A stretch of 64,000 nucleotides of DNA. Source: Fodinibius salinus. GTDB taxonomy: Bacteria > Bacteroidota > Rhodothermia > Balneolales > Balneolaceae. Every line of letters begins with the position of its first letter. Position 1 is the first letter of the stretch. The DNA is taken from the NCBI RefSeq assembly GCF_008124865.1, contig NZ_VNHY01000003.1, positions 1 to 64,000 on the forward strand. The letters are read 5' to 3'. The notes under the pieces were generated by a model, which had not been told where the DNA came from, did no database searches, and worked only from the letters and a program-made list of their open reading frames with translations. The position numbers and the translations under genes are program-made. Below are positions 20,961 to 30,620 of this stretch, in pieces.

Positions 20961-21000
20961 ACTGGTAATAATAAATTCTTATTGTTCAATTGTTACCAGT
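20961..21000. repeat. Inverted repeat between transaldolase and amidase
   Basis: ACTGGTAA (20961-20968) pairs with TTACCAGT (20993-21000), and the inner A/T-rich arms TAATAA and TTATT can extend the helix. It lies 54 bases past the amidase stop (minus strand) and may serve as a weak end of transcription for both convergent genes. Confidence 0.4.
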
Positions 21001-21054
21001 TTATAACTAACTGTATTGGCTAAGGTCGAGGCCATCTCAACCGGTGTTTGACTA

Positions 21055-22617
21055 TTATTCTGCATTGTTAAGTGTAGGAGGTTTTCGAATATTCGTAGCC
21101 TGCTCAAACCCATAGGCAATTTCTATGAGCGCAGGTTCACTCCATGCCCTTCCAAAAAAAGAGACGCCTACAGGGAGTCCGTCAATAAACCCCATGGGTA
21201 CTGTAATATTGGGATAACCGGCATGCGCCGCGGGAGAACTGGAGGAAACCGAGAAGTTGTCGCCGTCCGTCAGATCTGTTTTCCAGGCCGGTGCGCCGGT
21301 AGGAGCCATAATAGCATCCAAATTATGTTCATCCATAACCTTGTCGAGCCCTTTTTCTTTTGCATAAGTCATCAGACGTTCAAGAGCTTTCTGGTATTCT
21401 TCCGAATTTAAATCCCCCTTTTTATTAGCTTGAATTAACAAGTCATGATCGAAATAATGCATTTCCACCGAGTCAGCTAGTGTCTTTTTGACAAGCTCAT
21501 CAAAACTATCTATTGGAGCGTCTTTGCCGAGGGAATCGAAATACTTGTTGAGTCCATGTTTAAATTCGTACAATAAGACCTGGAAAGAATCGCCGTTAAT
21601 ATTTTCTTCTGAAATCTGGTCGATTTCAACGATGGTTGCTCCCTGCTCTTTAATAAGACGCTTTGTTTGTTGTATCAGTGTATCTACGCGGTGATGGCTG
21701 CCTAGAGGTTTCGTCCAAAACCCAATGCGCTTTCCTTGCAGACCATCTTCATTGAGAAATTGTGTATAGGCTGTATAATGATGATCTCTGCTTGCTTTGG
21801 TTTTGTTATCTGCGCTGTCTACCCCTGTCATTGTTCCCAATGCGATGGCTGCATCAGTCACTGTTCGCGCCATAGGTCCGGGAGTATCTTGCGTGTGTGA
21901 TATCGGAATAATTCCCGAGCGACTCAATAGCCCAACGGTCGGTTTTATGCCAACGATACCATTAGCTGAAGAGGGGCAGGTAATAGAGCCATTTGTTTCT
22001 GTTCCCAGAGCAATGACTGAAAGATTAGCCGAAACGGCAGCTCCCGAACCAGAACTGGACCCACAAGGATTGCGGCTGAGATCATACGGATTATGTGTTT
22101 GTCCACCGAGACCACTCCACCCGCTGGACGAAAAGCTGCTGTGAAAGTTTGCCCATTCACTGAGATTAGCCTTACCCAGGATAACCGCTCCCGCTTCACG
22201 TAGTTTTTTAGTGATGAAGGCATCATCATCTGGTACGGATCCTTCAAGTGCCCGTGCTCCGGCTGTAGTGGGCATATCCTTGGTGTCGATATTGTCCTTT
22301 AAAACAACTGGGACACCATGTAGGGGGCCACGAATACTGTCATTGGCTAATTCTTTATCAAGTGCTTTGGCCTTTTTTATGGCATCAGGATTAAGGTAAA
22401 TCATCGAGTTTAATTTCATCCCGTTTTGATCAATCTTTTCTATGCGATCCAGGTAGGCGTGGGTTACATCCGCAATAGTAAAATCCCCATTGTCATAGCC
22501 TTCCTGCAGTTCTTGAATTGTAACTTCTTCAAGCCCAATCTGCTTGTAAGTAGATTTTTGCTGGCAAGATATAAAGCTAATTGATAGTATTGCTATCAGA
22601 AAAAGTATGCGTTTCAT
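21055..22617 (-). CDS. Amidase-signature family amidase, predicted lipoprotein
   Basis: The 520-residue protein has a lipoprotein signal (MKRILFLIAILSISFISC, lipobox FISC). The amidase-signature core is intact: GVPVVLKDNIDTKDMPTTAG with catalytic Lys107, the Gly/Ser loop CGSSSGSGAAVSA (cis-Ser about 187), and TETNGSITCPSS with nucleophile Ser211. Such enzymes hydrolyse amides; the substrate cannot be told. Export to the envelope suggests nutrient scavenging or peptide/amide hydrolysis. It should not be taken as GatA, since it is exported and no gatB/gatC is near. Confidence 0.92.
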   Translation of the reverse strand: MKRILFLIAILSISFISCQQKSTYKQIGLEEVTIQELQEGYDNGDFTIADVTHAYLDRIEKIDQNGMKLNSMIYLNPDAIKKAKALDKELANDSIRGPLHGVPVVLKDNIDTKDMPTTAGARALEGSVPDDDAFITKKLREAGAVILGKANLSEWANFHSSFSSSGWSGLGGQTHNPYDLSRNPCGSSSGSGAAVSANLSVIALGTETNGSITCPSSANGIVGIKPTVGLLSRSGIIPISHTQDTPGPMARTVTDAAIALGTMTGVDSADNKTKASRDHHYTAYTQFLNEDGLQGKRIGFWTKPLGSHHRVDTLIQQTKRLIKEQGATIVEIDQISEENINGDSFQVLLYEFKHGLNKYFDSLGKDAPIDSFDELVKKTLADSVEMHYFDHDLLIQANKKGDLNSEEYQKALERLMTYAKEKGLDKVMDEHNLDAIMAPTGAPAWKTDLTDGDNFSVSSSSPAAHAGYPNITVPMGFIDGLPVGVSFFGRAWSEPALIEIAYGFEQATNIRKPPTLNNAE

Positions 22618-22779
22618 GATGTATTAATTTTATCCGGAATTACGCTAACAATATACAAGAGCTGAACAATATTTCCATCAGAGAATCAATATTCGGTAGT
22701 CGATGTAGGTAAGAGTTTTGATAAACGTTCACCTTTATCATACTGATGTACTTCTTTGGGCTGTACATTTGAGAAAAAG

Positions 22780-24258
22780 TTATTCCTCACAGATAAGATC
22801 TTCAGCAATCTTAGCTGATGACAGTACGCCCGGTAGTCCTGCACCCGGATGGGTGCCTGCTCCCACAAAAAACAGATCATCCACATCTTCTGATTTATTA
22901 TGGGGGCGAAACCAGGCCGACTGTGTTAGGATCGGTTCAACTGAAAAGGCTGACCCTTTATAACTGTTTAGAGTCTGCTGAAAGTGTAGGGGATCAATAT
23001 GATGTTCCGTTACAATATGCTCTTCCAGATTGGGTAAGTAGTTTTGTTCCAGAAAATGAATGATAGCATCGCGGTATGGTTTGGCTTTTTCTTTCCAGTC
23101 TGTGCCGCTGTCAAGGTGAGGTACTGGTGAGAGTACATAAAATCCTTCGCAGCCTTCGGGAGCCAGTGAGGGATCGGTTTTAGTAGGCATGTGCAAATAA
23201 AGAGAAAAATCCTCTGCCAGTTTTTTGTCATGAAAAATGTCAGTCAGTAGTTCCCTGTATCGCTCTCCGAGAATAATATTGTGGTGCTCTAGCTCGGAGT
23301 CGAGGTAACGCCGGTCAGTGCCGAAATAAATCACAAAGAGTGACATGCTGTATTTAGTACGTTCAATTTTTCGATTGGTATAGGTTGAACGTTCCTTTTC
23401 GGGAATCATATAGCGATAGGTAAAGGCTACATCCGCATTAGATACCACTTGATCGGCTTGGTGTGTGCTTCCGTCTTTCAGCCGAACTCCGGTTGCACAG
23501 CCGTTTTGGATCATAATTTCATCGACCTCGGTGTTGTAATGAATAGCACCACCTTGCTCTTTGATAAGTGTGGCCAGTGCATTGACAATGGCGCCCGTGC
23601 CGCCCATGGCATAGTGAACCCCCCACTGGCGTTCCAGGTAGTGAATCATGGCATAAATAGAAGTAGTATCAAAAGGATTGCCGCCTACTAGCAAGGGATG
23701 AAATGAAAAGACTTTGCGCAGGAAGTCGTTGTCAATATATTGGGCAATATATTTGAATACGGTCTTATGCGATTGCAGTTTGATAAGGTCAGGCACTACC
23801 TTAATCATATCCCATAGATTTAAGAAAGGTTGGTCGGCCAGTTCTACAAATCCCTTGTCAAAAATAGCTTTGGTTGACTGTAAGAACTTGGTATAGCCTT
23901 CTTTATCGTCGGGATTCCAGCGTTCAATCTCATTGAGTACGAACTCGTGATCACCATTATAGTCGAACTTTTCGCCGTTGCCATTAAAAATCCGGTAATA
24001 AGGATTACATGGCACGAGCTCAAAATAGTCTTCCCGATTTTTTTCGGCGGCATTGAAAATTTCATCAAAAAGAAACGGAGCGGTTATTACGGTGGGCCCC
24101 CCGTCAAATGTAAAGCCGTCTTGCTCATAGACGTAAGCACGTCCGCCGGGCTTGTCGCGCTTCTCAAAAATTTCAACTTCATGTCCGCGTGAGAGTAGCC
24201 GCGAAGCGGTGGCAAGTCCGCCAAAGCCACTGCCAATTACAATTATTTTTTTCTTCAT
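22780..24258 (-). CDS. crtI: Phytoene desaturase (CrtI family)
   Basis: The 492-residue flavoprotein starts with the Rossmann FAD motif [19 protein letters not shown], followed by [12 protein letters not shown] and FDGGPTVI. It ends with the CrtI C-terminal motif around [20 protein letters not shown]. CrtI introduces double bases of conjugation into phytoene towards lycopene. Usual neighbours crtB and crtY are not in the window; a CrtZ-like hydroxylase lies 22 kb away. A related CrtI-type isomerase/desaturase remains possible because paralogues are common. Confidence 0.9.
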   Translation of the reverse strand: MKKKIIVIGSGFGGLATASRLLSRGHEVEIFEKRDKPGGRAYVYEQDGFTFDGGPTVITAPFLFDEIFNAAEKNREDYFELVPCNPYYRIFNGNGEKFDYNGDHEFVLNEIERWNPDDKEGYTKFLQSTKAIFDKGFVELADQPFLNLWDMIKVVPDLIKLQSHKTVFKYIAQYIDNDFLRKVFSFHPLLVGGNPFDTTSIYAMIHYLERQWGVHYAMGGTGAIVNALATLIKEQGGAIHYNTEVDEIMIQNGCATGVRLKDGSTHQADQVVSNADVAFTYRYMIPEKERSTYTNRKIERTKYSMSLFVIYFGTDRRYLDSELEHHNIILGERYRELLTDIFHDKKLAEDFSLYLHMPTKTDPSLAPEGCEGFYVLSPVPHLDSGTDWKEKAKPYRDAIIHFLEQNYLPNLEEHIVTEHHIDPLHFQQTLNSYKGSAFSVEPILTQSAWFRPHNKSEDVDDLFFVGAGTHPGAGLPGVLSSAKIAEDLICEE

Positions 24259-24335
24259 TTATTGGTGAACTGCATTATAGGTAAGTGACTAAACCAAAAA
24301 GAAACGGTAATCCATTCCGGGATTTATCAAGAATA

Positions 24336-25007
24336 TCAGTTTTCAATCTGCTTAACGTAGCCCTTATATCCTTTTTGGGCAAGCATACGCTTTTTTTGAC
24401 GAGCCGTATCTTTGTCTGTGTATCGTCCGTAATACACTCGGTACACTTTTTGGCTGTCTAGGATAATAGTTTCGACGCGTGAACCGCTTATTTTTCGGGA
24501 ATGGGAAAATGCTTTATCTTTTTTGCGATATGATGCAAGTTGTACTGTATAAGTGGGTGTTTTTAGGTCAGTGACACGTGAATTTTCAAGATCACCTTCC
24601 ATTAAAATTAAAGAGACACGTGCGGTACCGGCTCCCAACATGTCAATTTCCTGGGCAGCTTTTTTAGAGAGGTCAATAATCCGATTTTTGGCATAAGGCC
24701 CACGGTCATTAATTCGAACTGTTACTGACTGACCGTTATCCAAATTCTTGACTTTTATGATACTGTTAAAGGGCAGGGTACGGTGCGCAGCCGTAAGGGC
24801 ATACATATCATACTTTTCGCCATTGGCAGTAAGCTTGCCGTGAAAATTGGGACCATACCAGCTGGCTTTGCCATCCTCAATTTTTTTGGAAGAGGATGAG
24901 GTGGATTTTGTAGTGTTATCTGTATCGGGTGCTCCCATACGTTCAGTGGTACCACAAGACGAAATGAGGAAAGCTAACAAAAGTATAATGAATGAGAGAT
25001 AGCGCAC
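24336..25007 (-). CDS. rlpA: RlpA-like septal ring lytic transglycosylase with SPOR domain
   Basis: A 223-residue lipoprotein starting at GTG 25007; this start is needed for the signal peptide MRYLSFIILLLAFLISSC. The double-psi beta-barrel domain (about residues 48-140) has KASWYGPNFHGKLTANGEKYD, the conserved His in AAHRTLPF and Asp in INDRGPY, both linked to lytic activity in RlpA. A SPOR domain (about 150-223) should bind denuded septal peptidoglycan. The gene stands alone, divergent from a sigma factor gene 123 bases away. Confidence 0.93.
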   Translation of the reverse strand: MRYLSFIILLLAFLISSCGTTERMGAPDTDNTTKSTSSSSKKIEDGKASWYGPNFHGKLTANGEKYDMYALTAAHRTLPFNSIIKVKNLDNGQSVTVRINDRGPYAKNRIIDLSKKAAQEIDMLGAGTARVSLILMEGDLENSRVTDLKTPTYTVQLASYRKKDKAFSHSRKISGSRVETIILDSQKVYRVYYGRYTDKDTARQKKRMLAQKGYKGYVKQIEN

Positions 25008-25130
25008 ACTAAATTTGTTTATTGATAATATTCAATTGTAATTACAGAATTTGCTAATACAAATAATTGGTATCTCCTGAGAGCTTACCTATTTTCAGTT
25101 TTTATTACTCGATAAACTAATATCTGAATA

Positions 25131-25796
25131 ATGCTCCGGTGGTTCAAAAATAAAAATCCACAACCTCCCTACAGTAATGATCAATGGGTGGATTTGTTGT
25201 CTGAGCCGGTGAATGAGCAAGCCGTTGATGAACTTAGCCGTCAGCTTATCCGTGGTCTAAAGCCAGCCTTGCATAAATATGTGGATCGGGAACTGCAGCA
25301 GTTTGTGGAAGATGTTGCACAGGACAGTATCCTAAAAGTTTTAAATAATATTGAGACGTTCAGAGGTGAAAGTAAGTTTATGACCTGGGCTATGAAAATA
25401 GCCGTGCGCGAAGGACTTACCGAGCTTCGTCGCAAACGCTGGGATAATGTATCGCTGGATGAAATGAAAGCGGGCTACAGCAGTAAAGATCGAGAAGAAT
25501 TTACTTCTCGATCATTTGCTGGTAATAATCCTTCGCCGGAGACTGATACGGCCCAAAAGATGGTTGTTGAAAAAATTGAGCAAATGATTGAAGAGCTGCT
25601 TACCAAACGGCAGCAACGAGTGATAGAGGCACTGCTTATCGAAAATAAACCTAGTTTTTTGGTGGCCAAAGAGATGGATACCAACCGAAATAATCTTTAT
25701 AAGTTGTTGTATGATGCTCGCAAAAAGCTCAAAAATGAACTGGAAGTTCAGGGTATTGACCCTAAAGAATTATTACAGCAAATTTCAGAATCCTGA
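25131..25796 (+). CDS. RNA polymerase sigma factor, sigma-70 family (ECF-like)
   Basis: This 221-residue protein has sigma region 2 (VEDVAQDSILKVLNNIETFRG, then KFMTWAMKIAVREGLTELRRKRW; about residues 55-105). Region 4, a helix-turn-helix, lies around RQQRVIEALL to LYKLLYDARKKLK (about 160-205). There is no region 1.1 or 3. It would direct RNA polymerase to a specific regulon. The gene for a small Cys/His protein starts 29 bases downstream and could be its regulator. Its own target promoters were not found. Confidence 0.92.
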   Translation: MLRWFKNKNPQPPYSNDQWVDLLSEPVNEQAVDELSRQLIRGLKPALHKYVDRELQQFVEDVAQDSILKVLNNIETFRGESKFMTWAMKIAVREGLTELRRKRWDNVSLDEMKAGYSSKDREEFTSRSFAGNNPSPETDTAQKMVVEKIEQMIEELLTKRQQRVIEALLIENKPSFLVAKEMDTNRNNLYKLLYDARKKLKNELEVQGIDPKELLQQISES

Positions 25797-25825
25797 GAAT
25801 TGCAGGAACGCAATGAACTAACATT

Positions 25826-26059
25826 ATGAAACTGACAACGAATATAACAAAAAAAATACTCGGTGCTGTTGCCGCTACAGCTGATGAGGAAATTGCCTGC
25901 GGTAAATGTTATGAACAGGTCGAAAAATTTGTAGAGTTGAAGCTTAGCGGTAAATCACCCGAAGAAGCAATGCCGCTTGTCGAGGAACATTTACAGCGGT
26001 GCGAAGAATGCCGAGAAGAGTACGAGGTCTTGCTTAATGCTTTACAAGAATTGGAGTGA
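25826..26059 (+). CDS. Small Cys-rich protein, putative zinc-binding anti-sigma partner
   Basis: A 77-residue soluble protein without a membrane segment. It has CGKCYEQV (about residues 25-32) and, 25-30 residues later, HLQRCEEC with a His-x3-Cys-x2-Cys pattern like zinc-finger anti-sigma domains. The gap of 29 bases to the upstream sigma gene points to co-transcription. Function as an anti-sigma or redox-sensitive switch is inferred from context and motif only. It is short but the acidic, helical composition looks genuinely coded. Confidence 0.7.
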   Translation: MKLTTNITKKILGAVAATADEEIACGKCYEQVEKFVELKLSGKSPEEAMPLVEEHLQRCEECREEYEVLLNALQELE

Positions 26060-26230
26060 TCACATCAATTTATTTAAAGCGAAAAGAGGAGTTCGATAAT
26101 ATAGACGTTGACGAGGTCACCTAAAAATTGTAGCACACAAACTCTATTAAGTAGCGTAACATTCAGCGCGACATAATTCGCAATAAATACATAATAACCT
26201 TTAAACCCTGTTTAACGGCTTCAAATGAAG

Positions 26231-26303
26231 AGCCGAAGATCGGATTCGAACCGACGACCTACGCTTTACGAGAGCGTCGCTCTACCAATTGAGCTACTTC
26301 GGC
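26231..26303 (-). tRNA. trnT: tRNA-Thr (anticodon CGT)
   Basis: On the minus strand the acceptor stem GCCGAAG pairs with CTTCGGC. D arm GCTC/GAGC, anticodon stem ACGCT/AGCGT with loop CTCGTAA (anticodon CGT), and T arm with GGTTCGAATCC are all regular. The discriminator is U and CCA is not encoded. The gene sits alone within the 407-base gap between the Cys-rich protein and the rhomboid protease. The rest of that gap shows no further gene. Confidence 0.95.
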
Positions 26304-26466
26304 TTATCAATTTGGGATTCTATCCCTGGCTACACTGGCTTTTGGATAATGCAGATATTTTATTTGAACAAAGATCCAAATATAACCACTCTCCGTTTGG
26401 GTTGACAAATTTTTATTAGCCTTCACAGTTTCCGTTCTATATCTTAGGGCAAAAAAATAGCACCGC

Positions 26467-27084
26467 ATGAATGAGTTTATATCAAATTATCCGGTAACAT
26501 TTTACTTAGTAGCGATAAATGTATTTTTTTCGCTGGCAGCATTGTATTTATATCCTCCTATTATTGAATGGGGATATCTCAAACCGTACCGCACGGTTCG
26601 GCAGAAGTCATGGTACGAGCTGTTGACTTCAGGCTTTTTGCATGCCAACATCGGTCATTTGTTTGTTAATATGTTTACGCTCTACTTTTTCGGTCAGGTC
26701 ATGGAAAGAGTACTGGGCGGCAATTATTTTTTGGGCTTGTATCTTAGCGGATTGATCGCAGCGGGAATTCCGTCGCTTATCAAATTTAAAGATGATCCTA
26801 ATTATGCAACCTTGGGAGCGTCAGGTGCGGTGGGATCGGTGCTGTTTGCCTTTATTCTGTTGTTCCCGTTGGAGCCTATCTATCTTATGTTAATTCCAAT
26901 ACCCATTCCGGCTATTGTGTTCGCCATTGGATATCTAGGATACAGCATGTATGCCAGTAAGCAGGCGCGCGGAAAAATTAATCACGAAGCCCATGCGGCG
27001 GGTGCTGTCTGGGGCATTCTTTACCTGATACTGTTTGTACCAAATACCATCGATCATATTCTTACGGTATTTGGACTGATGTGA
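26467..27084 (+). CDS. Rhomboid family intramembrane serine protease
   Basis: A 205-residue polytopic membrane protein with the rhomboid fold: LHANIGHLFVNM in TM2, GASGAVGS with nucleophile Ser119 (GxSG), and NHEAHAAGAVWG with catalytic His176. Rhomboids cut single-pass membrane proteins within the bilayer. About six hydrophobic segments are visible, the minimal core. No substrate is suggested by the neighbours, tRNA-Thr upstream and serC convergent downstream. Confidence 0.94.
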   Translation: MNEFISNYPVTFYLVAINVFFSLAALYLYPPIIEWGYLKPYRTVRQKSWYELLTSGFLHANIGHLFVNMFTLYFFGQVMERVLGGNYFLGLYLSGLIAAGIPSLIKFKDDPNYATLGASGAVGSVLFAFILLFPLEPIYLMLIPIPIPAIVFAIGYLGYSMYASKQARGKINHEAHAAGAVWGILYLILFVPNTIDHILTVFGLM

Positions 27085-27293
27085 TGTTTTGTAAAAAGAT
27101 TTTTTCGATCTTATCGCACTGATTTTATAGAATCAGTACTTATATCACTCCGATGGCGAGAATTAAGCGAGCTTAGATTTATTATTTTAGATTCCCCAAT
27201 ACAAAACAGTATTCGTTGTTTCCTCTTGAGCGAGGTGGCCCAGCATATGAATTGTTGTGCTTGATTAGGGGGTAAACGGTCTCTAAACTTACT

Positions 27294-28373
27294 CTACCCG
27301 TTATTCTTCCGAAAGTCTCGCATAAATTGTATCAGTGTTTCTACACTTTCGCGTGGACAAGCATTATACATACTGGCCCTGATACCACCGACACTGCGGT
27401 GTCCCTTAAGTGCCAGAAGATTATGTTCAGCAGCTTCGCCAAGAAATTTTTGCTCCAGCTGTTCGGTGGGCAAGCGAAAAGTAGCGTTCATAAGTGATCG
27501 CGAATCTTTATCGACTGCTCCGCGATAAAAATCATCGGCGTCGATTTCATCATATACAAGAGTAGCTTTCTCTTTATTGAATTTCTCGAAGTATGAAAGC
27601 CCGCCCTGCTCTTCAATCCATTCCAACACCAGGTTGACCATATACACGTTATAGGTAGGAGGCGTGTTGAAAATCTTTTCAGCATGCGTCTGGTACTGGA
27701 GAATTGTAGGCACGTCTTCGGTAATTGCTTGTTCAAGAAAATCTTTGCGTACGATAACAATAGTTACTCCGGCAGGACCTACATTTTTTTGGGCGCCGGC
27801 ATAAATCAGTCCATATTTCGACACATCTATTGGTTTTGCCAGAAAGTCGGATGAAGCATCGCAAACAAGCGGGACACCATTGGTCTCCGGTTCGTCGGCA
27901 AACTGAGTGCCGGCCACAGTATTATTAGAAGTGTAATGTACATAGGCAGGGTCTTCACTGAGATTTAGCTCATCATCGGTGGGGACACTGTCGTATCCCG
28001 ACTCTCTGCTGCTAAATGGCCGGTGGACATTGCCAAAAATCTTTGCCTCTCTGATGGCTTTTTTTGACCATCGGCCGGTATCAATATAGTCAGCTGTTTG
28101 GTCATCGCGCAGAAAATTAAATGGAACCATCATAAATTGTGAGCTGGCACCACCCTGCAGAAACATAATTTCAAAATCGGTGCCGAGGTTTAGCAGATCC
28201 CGCAGCCGTGATTTGGCCTGATGGTCAATTTCGGTGTATTCGGCGCTGCGGTGGCTGATTTCCATCACCGATCGTCCCATCTCTTGGTATTCGGTAAATT
28301 CACTTTTTGCTTTTTTAAGTACTTCAAGAGGCAATGTTGCAGGTCCGGCGCTAAAGTTATGAACGCGATCCAT
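27294..28373 (-). CDS. serC: Phosphoserine aminotransferase
   Basis: The 359-residue PLP enzyme of aminotransferase class V starts with the SerC signature MDRVHNFSAGPATLPLEVL. The PLP-lysine is in IYAGAQKNVGPAGVT, and the C-terminus contains LLALKGHRSVGGIRASMYNA. It converts 3-phosphohydroxypyruvate and glutamate to phosphoserine in serine synthesis, and can act in the pyridoxine pathway. It follows a DUF1015 gene on the same strand (104-base gap), a common pairing in Bacteroidetes and relatives. Confidence 0.97.
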   Translation of the reverse strand: MDRVHNFSAGPATLPLEVLKKAKSEFTEYQEMGRSVMEISHRSAEYTEIDHQAKSRLRDLLNLGTDFEIMFLQGGASSQFMMVPFNFLRDDQTADYIDTGRWSKKAIREAKIFGNVHRPFSSRESGYDSVPTDDELNLSEDPAYVHYTSNNTVAGTQFADEPETNGVPLVCDASSDFLAKPIDVSKYGLIYAGAQKNVGPAGVTIVIVRKDFLEQAITEDVPTILQYQTHAEKIFNTPPTYNVYMVNLVLEWIEEQGGLSYFEKFNKEKATLVYDEIDADDFYRGAVDKDSRSLMNATFRLPTEQLEQKFLGEAAEHNLLALKGHRSVGGIRASMYNACPRESVETLIQFMRDFRKNNG

Positions 28374-28477
28374 AATAGTTGTGTGTTGTAGAGTTATTAG
28401 AGATTTAAAGAATCAAGTGATTATGTCATTCTGCCCTGATTCCGAATTTTCTGGGTAAACAGAATCTTTCGAACAAA

Positions 28478-29686
28478 TTAAAAAGTGTGTACCAGCAGTC
28501 CCGATCGTAGCTTCGGTTCAAACCATGTTGACTTTGGAGGCATCAGTTTGCCAGCATCCGAGACTTCAACAAGTTCAGAAATATCTGTTGGATACATACT
28601 GATGGCCATTTCAGCGCTGTTATTGTCAACAAGTTCTTCCAGTTCTCCAGTGCCTCTGATGCCGCCTACAAACGAGATGTTATCATCTCGTCGGGGATCA
28701 GTAATATCCAGTAGCGGAGCAAGCAGATGTTCTTGCAGACGGTGCACATCCAGTTGTTCTACACTGTTTGGATTATCTGTTATCGGTAGCTGCATCTTAT
28801 ACCATTGTCCATTTATATAGATACAGATATTACCTTTCTCAGATGGTGTAGGATCATTGACAGATGAAAGATCAAACTTATTGTCCAGTGTTTGATAGAA
28901 ATTCTCGGGCACGGAATAGATAACTCGGTTGTATGCCATGATGTGCATGTTTGACATCGGAAATATTACGGCCGGGAAAAAATTATAGGCTTCATCACCT
29001 GTATGGCTGGCATTTTCTTGTCGTTTCGTTTCTGCTGCCCGCGAAGCTGCTTTACAACGGTGATGACCGTCGGCAATATATAAATTTGAGATATCCTTAA
29101 ACGTTTTTACAAACTCATCCGTATATGCAGTTTTCCATATTTTGTGGATTACTCCATCCTCAGCCTTAAAATCAAATAAAGGATCTGTTTGGACCACTTC
29201 ATCAATCAAGCTTTGAACCTGCCGGTTGTCTTTGTACGTAAGCATAACGGGCTCGGCATGGGCTTGCTGGGTAAGGATGTGTTTAGTTCGGTCATCCTCT
29301 TTTTTGGGTCGCGTAAGTTCATGTTTAAGGATCACTTCATTATCATAGTCATCCACAGACACGCAAGTAAAAATACCAGTTTGGCGGCGCCCCTTCCTAA
29401 TCAGCTGATAAATGTAAATGCAGGGTTCGTCATCTTGTGTGAGAGTACCATCGGTAATGAGCTGCCTCAGATTTTCTGCGCCTTGGTCATAAACCTCATC
29501 GTGATAGGGATCAGTGTCTTCGGGTAGGTCTATTTCGGGACGCACAACATGTAGAAAGCTTTTGGGATTACCCGCCGCCATTGTGCGTGCTTCTTCAACG
29601 CTTACCACGTCATAGGGAACGCAGGCAATTTGCTCTACTTCGTCAGTTTTAGGCCTCCATGCGTTAAAGGGATGTATTACCGCCAT
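28478..29686 (-). CDS. DUF1015 family protein
   Basis: A 402-residue soluble protein that opens with the DUF1015 pattern (VIHPFNAWRPK, then VACVPYDVVSVEEAR-like and NPKSFLHVVRPEIDLP). Centrally it has LYIADGHHRCKAASRAA, resembling a ParB/sulfiredoxin-like nucleotide-binding loop. The biochemical role of the family is not firmly established. Its repeated location next to serC suggests a link to serine metabolism, perhaps phosphorylation of serine as in the SerK-like ParB families; that is inference. Confidence 0.88.
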   Translation of the reverse strand: MAVIHPFNAWRPKTDEVEQIACVPYDVVSVEEARTMAAGNPKSFLHVVRPEIDLPEDTDPYHDEVYDQGAENLRQLITDGTLTQDDEPCIYIYQLIRKGRRQTGIFTCVSVDDYDNEVILKHELTRPKKEDDRTKHILTQQAHAEPVMLTYKDNRQVQSLIDEVVQTDPLFDFKAEDGVIHKIWKTAYTDEFVKTFKDISNLYIADGHHRCKAASRAAETKRQENASHTGDEAYNFFPAVIFPMSNMHIMAYNRVIYSVPENFYQTLDNKFDLSSVNDPTPSEKGNICIYINGQWYKMQLPITDNPNSVEQLDVHRLQEHLLAPLLDITDPRRDDNISFVGGIRGTGELEELVDNNSAEMAISMYPTDISELVEVSDAGKLMPPKSTWFEPKLRSGLLVHTF

Positions 29687-29846
29687 GAATCATTTTTTTC
29701 GTATAAAATTTCTGTTAACAAGGCTGGACAAGGTACTTGGTTCACGGGAATTTTTAAAGAATTGTAAAGGAAAATTTAGGACTCTTCTATTAATTATTTG
29801 TAATAAAGATCTTATTTTATAATGAATTTGAATAAAATTATTTACT

Positions 29847-30158
29847 ATGGATGAAATGAATTTAAACGGCGATAATTTATCAGAAGATGAACAGCAGCAG
29901 CTTCTTTTTATGATGCTCGTCCAGCAGCATCAACAGATAGCTATGATGGGGATGGGGAAGATGGAGAACCCGCAAACCGGAGAAACTGAACGCGAGCTTA
30001 AATCAGCCAAATTTGCCATTGACACGTTAGTAATGCTGCAAGATTTTACGGAAGGCAATCTGCCGGATAAGCTGGATAATTATCTTAAAGAGACGTTGAA
30101 TAACTTGCGGATGAATTATGCTGAAGAAAAAGAAAATGACGATTCGGAAGAGGAATAA
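29847..30158 (+). CDS. DUF1844 domain-containing protein
   Basis: A 103-residue acidic helical protein. The core LLFMMLVQQHQQIAMMGMGK followed by SAKFAIDTLVMLQDFTEGNL matches DUF1844, a small conserved domain of unknown role found in many phyla. There are many Met and Gln residues in the first helix. A NUDIX hydrolase gene starts 11 bases downstream, so the two share a transcript. No catalytic residues are evident. Confidence 0.85.
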   Translation: MDEMNLNGDNLSEDEQQQLLFMMLVQQHQQIAMMGMGKMENPQTGETERELKSAKFAIDTLVMLQDFTEGNLPDKLDNYLKETLNNLRMNYAEEKENDDSEEE

Positions 30159-30169
30159 TTTTTTGCAGT

Positions 30170-30610
30170 ATGTCTAAGATCAAACCGATAACAGCAGCAG
30201 GAGGAGTTGTTTATCGAGAGGGCTCTCAGAAGATAAAGCCCAATATTCTGGCTATATATCGGCGCGGAAAGTGGGATTTACCCAAGGGCAAACTAGAAGA
30301 TGGAGAGACAATTAAAGAATGTGCCGTCCGGGAAGTAGCCGAAGAAGTAGGCCTTACTACAACTCCTAATATTGCTACTAAATTGCATGAAACCTATCAT
30401 GAATATGAGCAGGCTGGTACTTACTTTGGCAAAACAACCCACTGGTTTGCGATGCAGTTAAATGAGGAAGACCAAGGAGGAGAATTTAATGCTCAAGAGG
30501 AGGAAGGCATTGAGGAAGTAAAATGGTTTGATTTGGAGAAGGCTAAAATTATGATGGGCTATGCTAACCTCGTTGAAGTACTTGATGCTTTTGATCAGTG
30601 GCAGCAGTAA
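30170..30610 (+). CDS. NUDIX hydrolase
   Basis: The 146-residue protein carries a full Nudix box (GKLEDGETIKECAVREVAEEVGL; consensus GX5EX7REUXEEXGU, about residues 42-64) preceded by KWDLPKGK. Nudix enzymes cleave nucleoside diphosphates linked to another moiety. The substrate is not clear; the PKGKLEDGE context resembles diadenosine polyphosphate or diphosphoinositol hydrolases and the MutT-like group. It is co-transcribed with the DUF1844 gene. Confidence 0.93.
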   Translation: MSKIKPITAAGGVVYREGSQKIKPNILAIYRRGKWDLPKGKLEDGETIKECAVREVAEEVGLTTTPNIATKLHETYHEYEQAGTYFGKTTHWFAMQLNEEDQGGEFNAQEEEGIEEVKWFDLEKAKIMMGYANLVEVLDAFDQWQQ

Positions 30611-30620
30611 GAATAACCGC

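Noticed and set aside
22686-22886. Minus-strand open frame overlapping the end of crtI
   Set aside because: Different frame of the same strand as crtI; half of it is inside the real gene and the rest has no coding features.
26225-26419. Open frame of 64 residues over tRNA-Thr
   Set aside because: It is the antisense of the tRNA-Thr gene and gives the well-known spurious product type.
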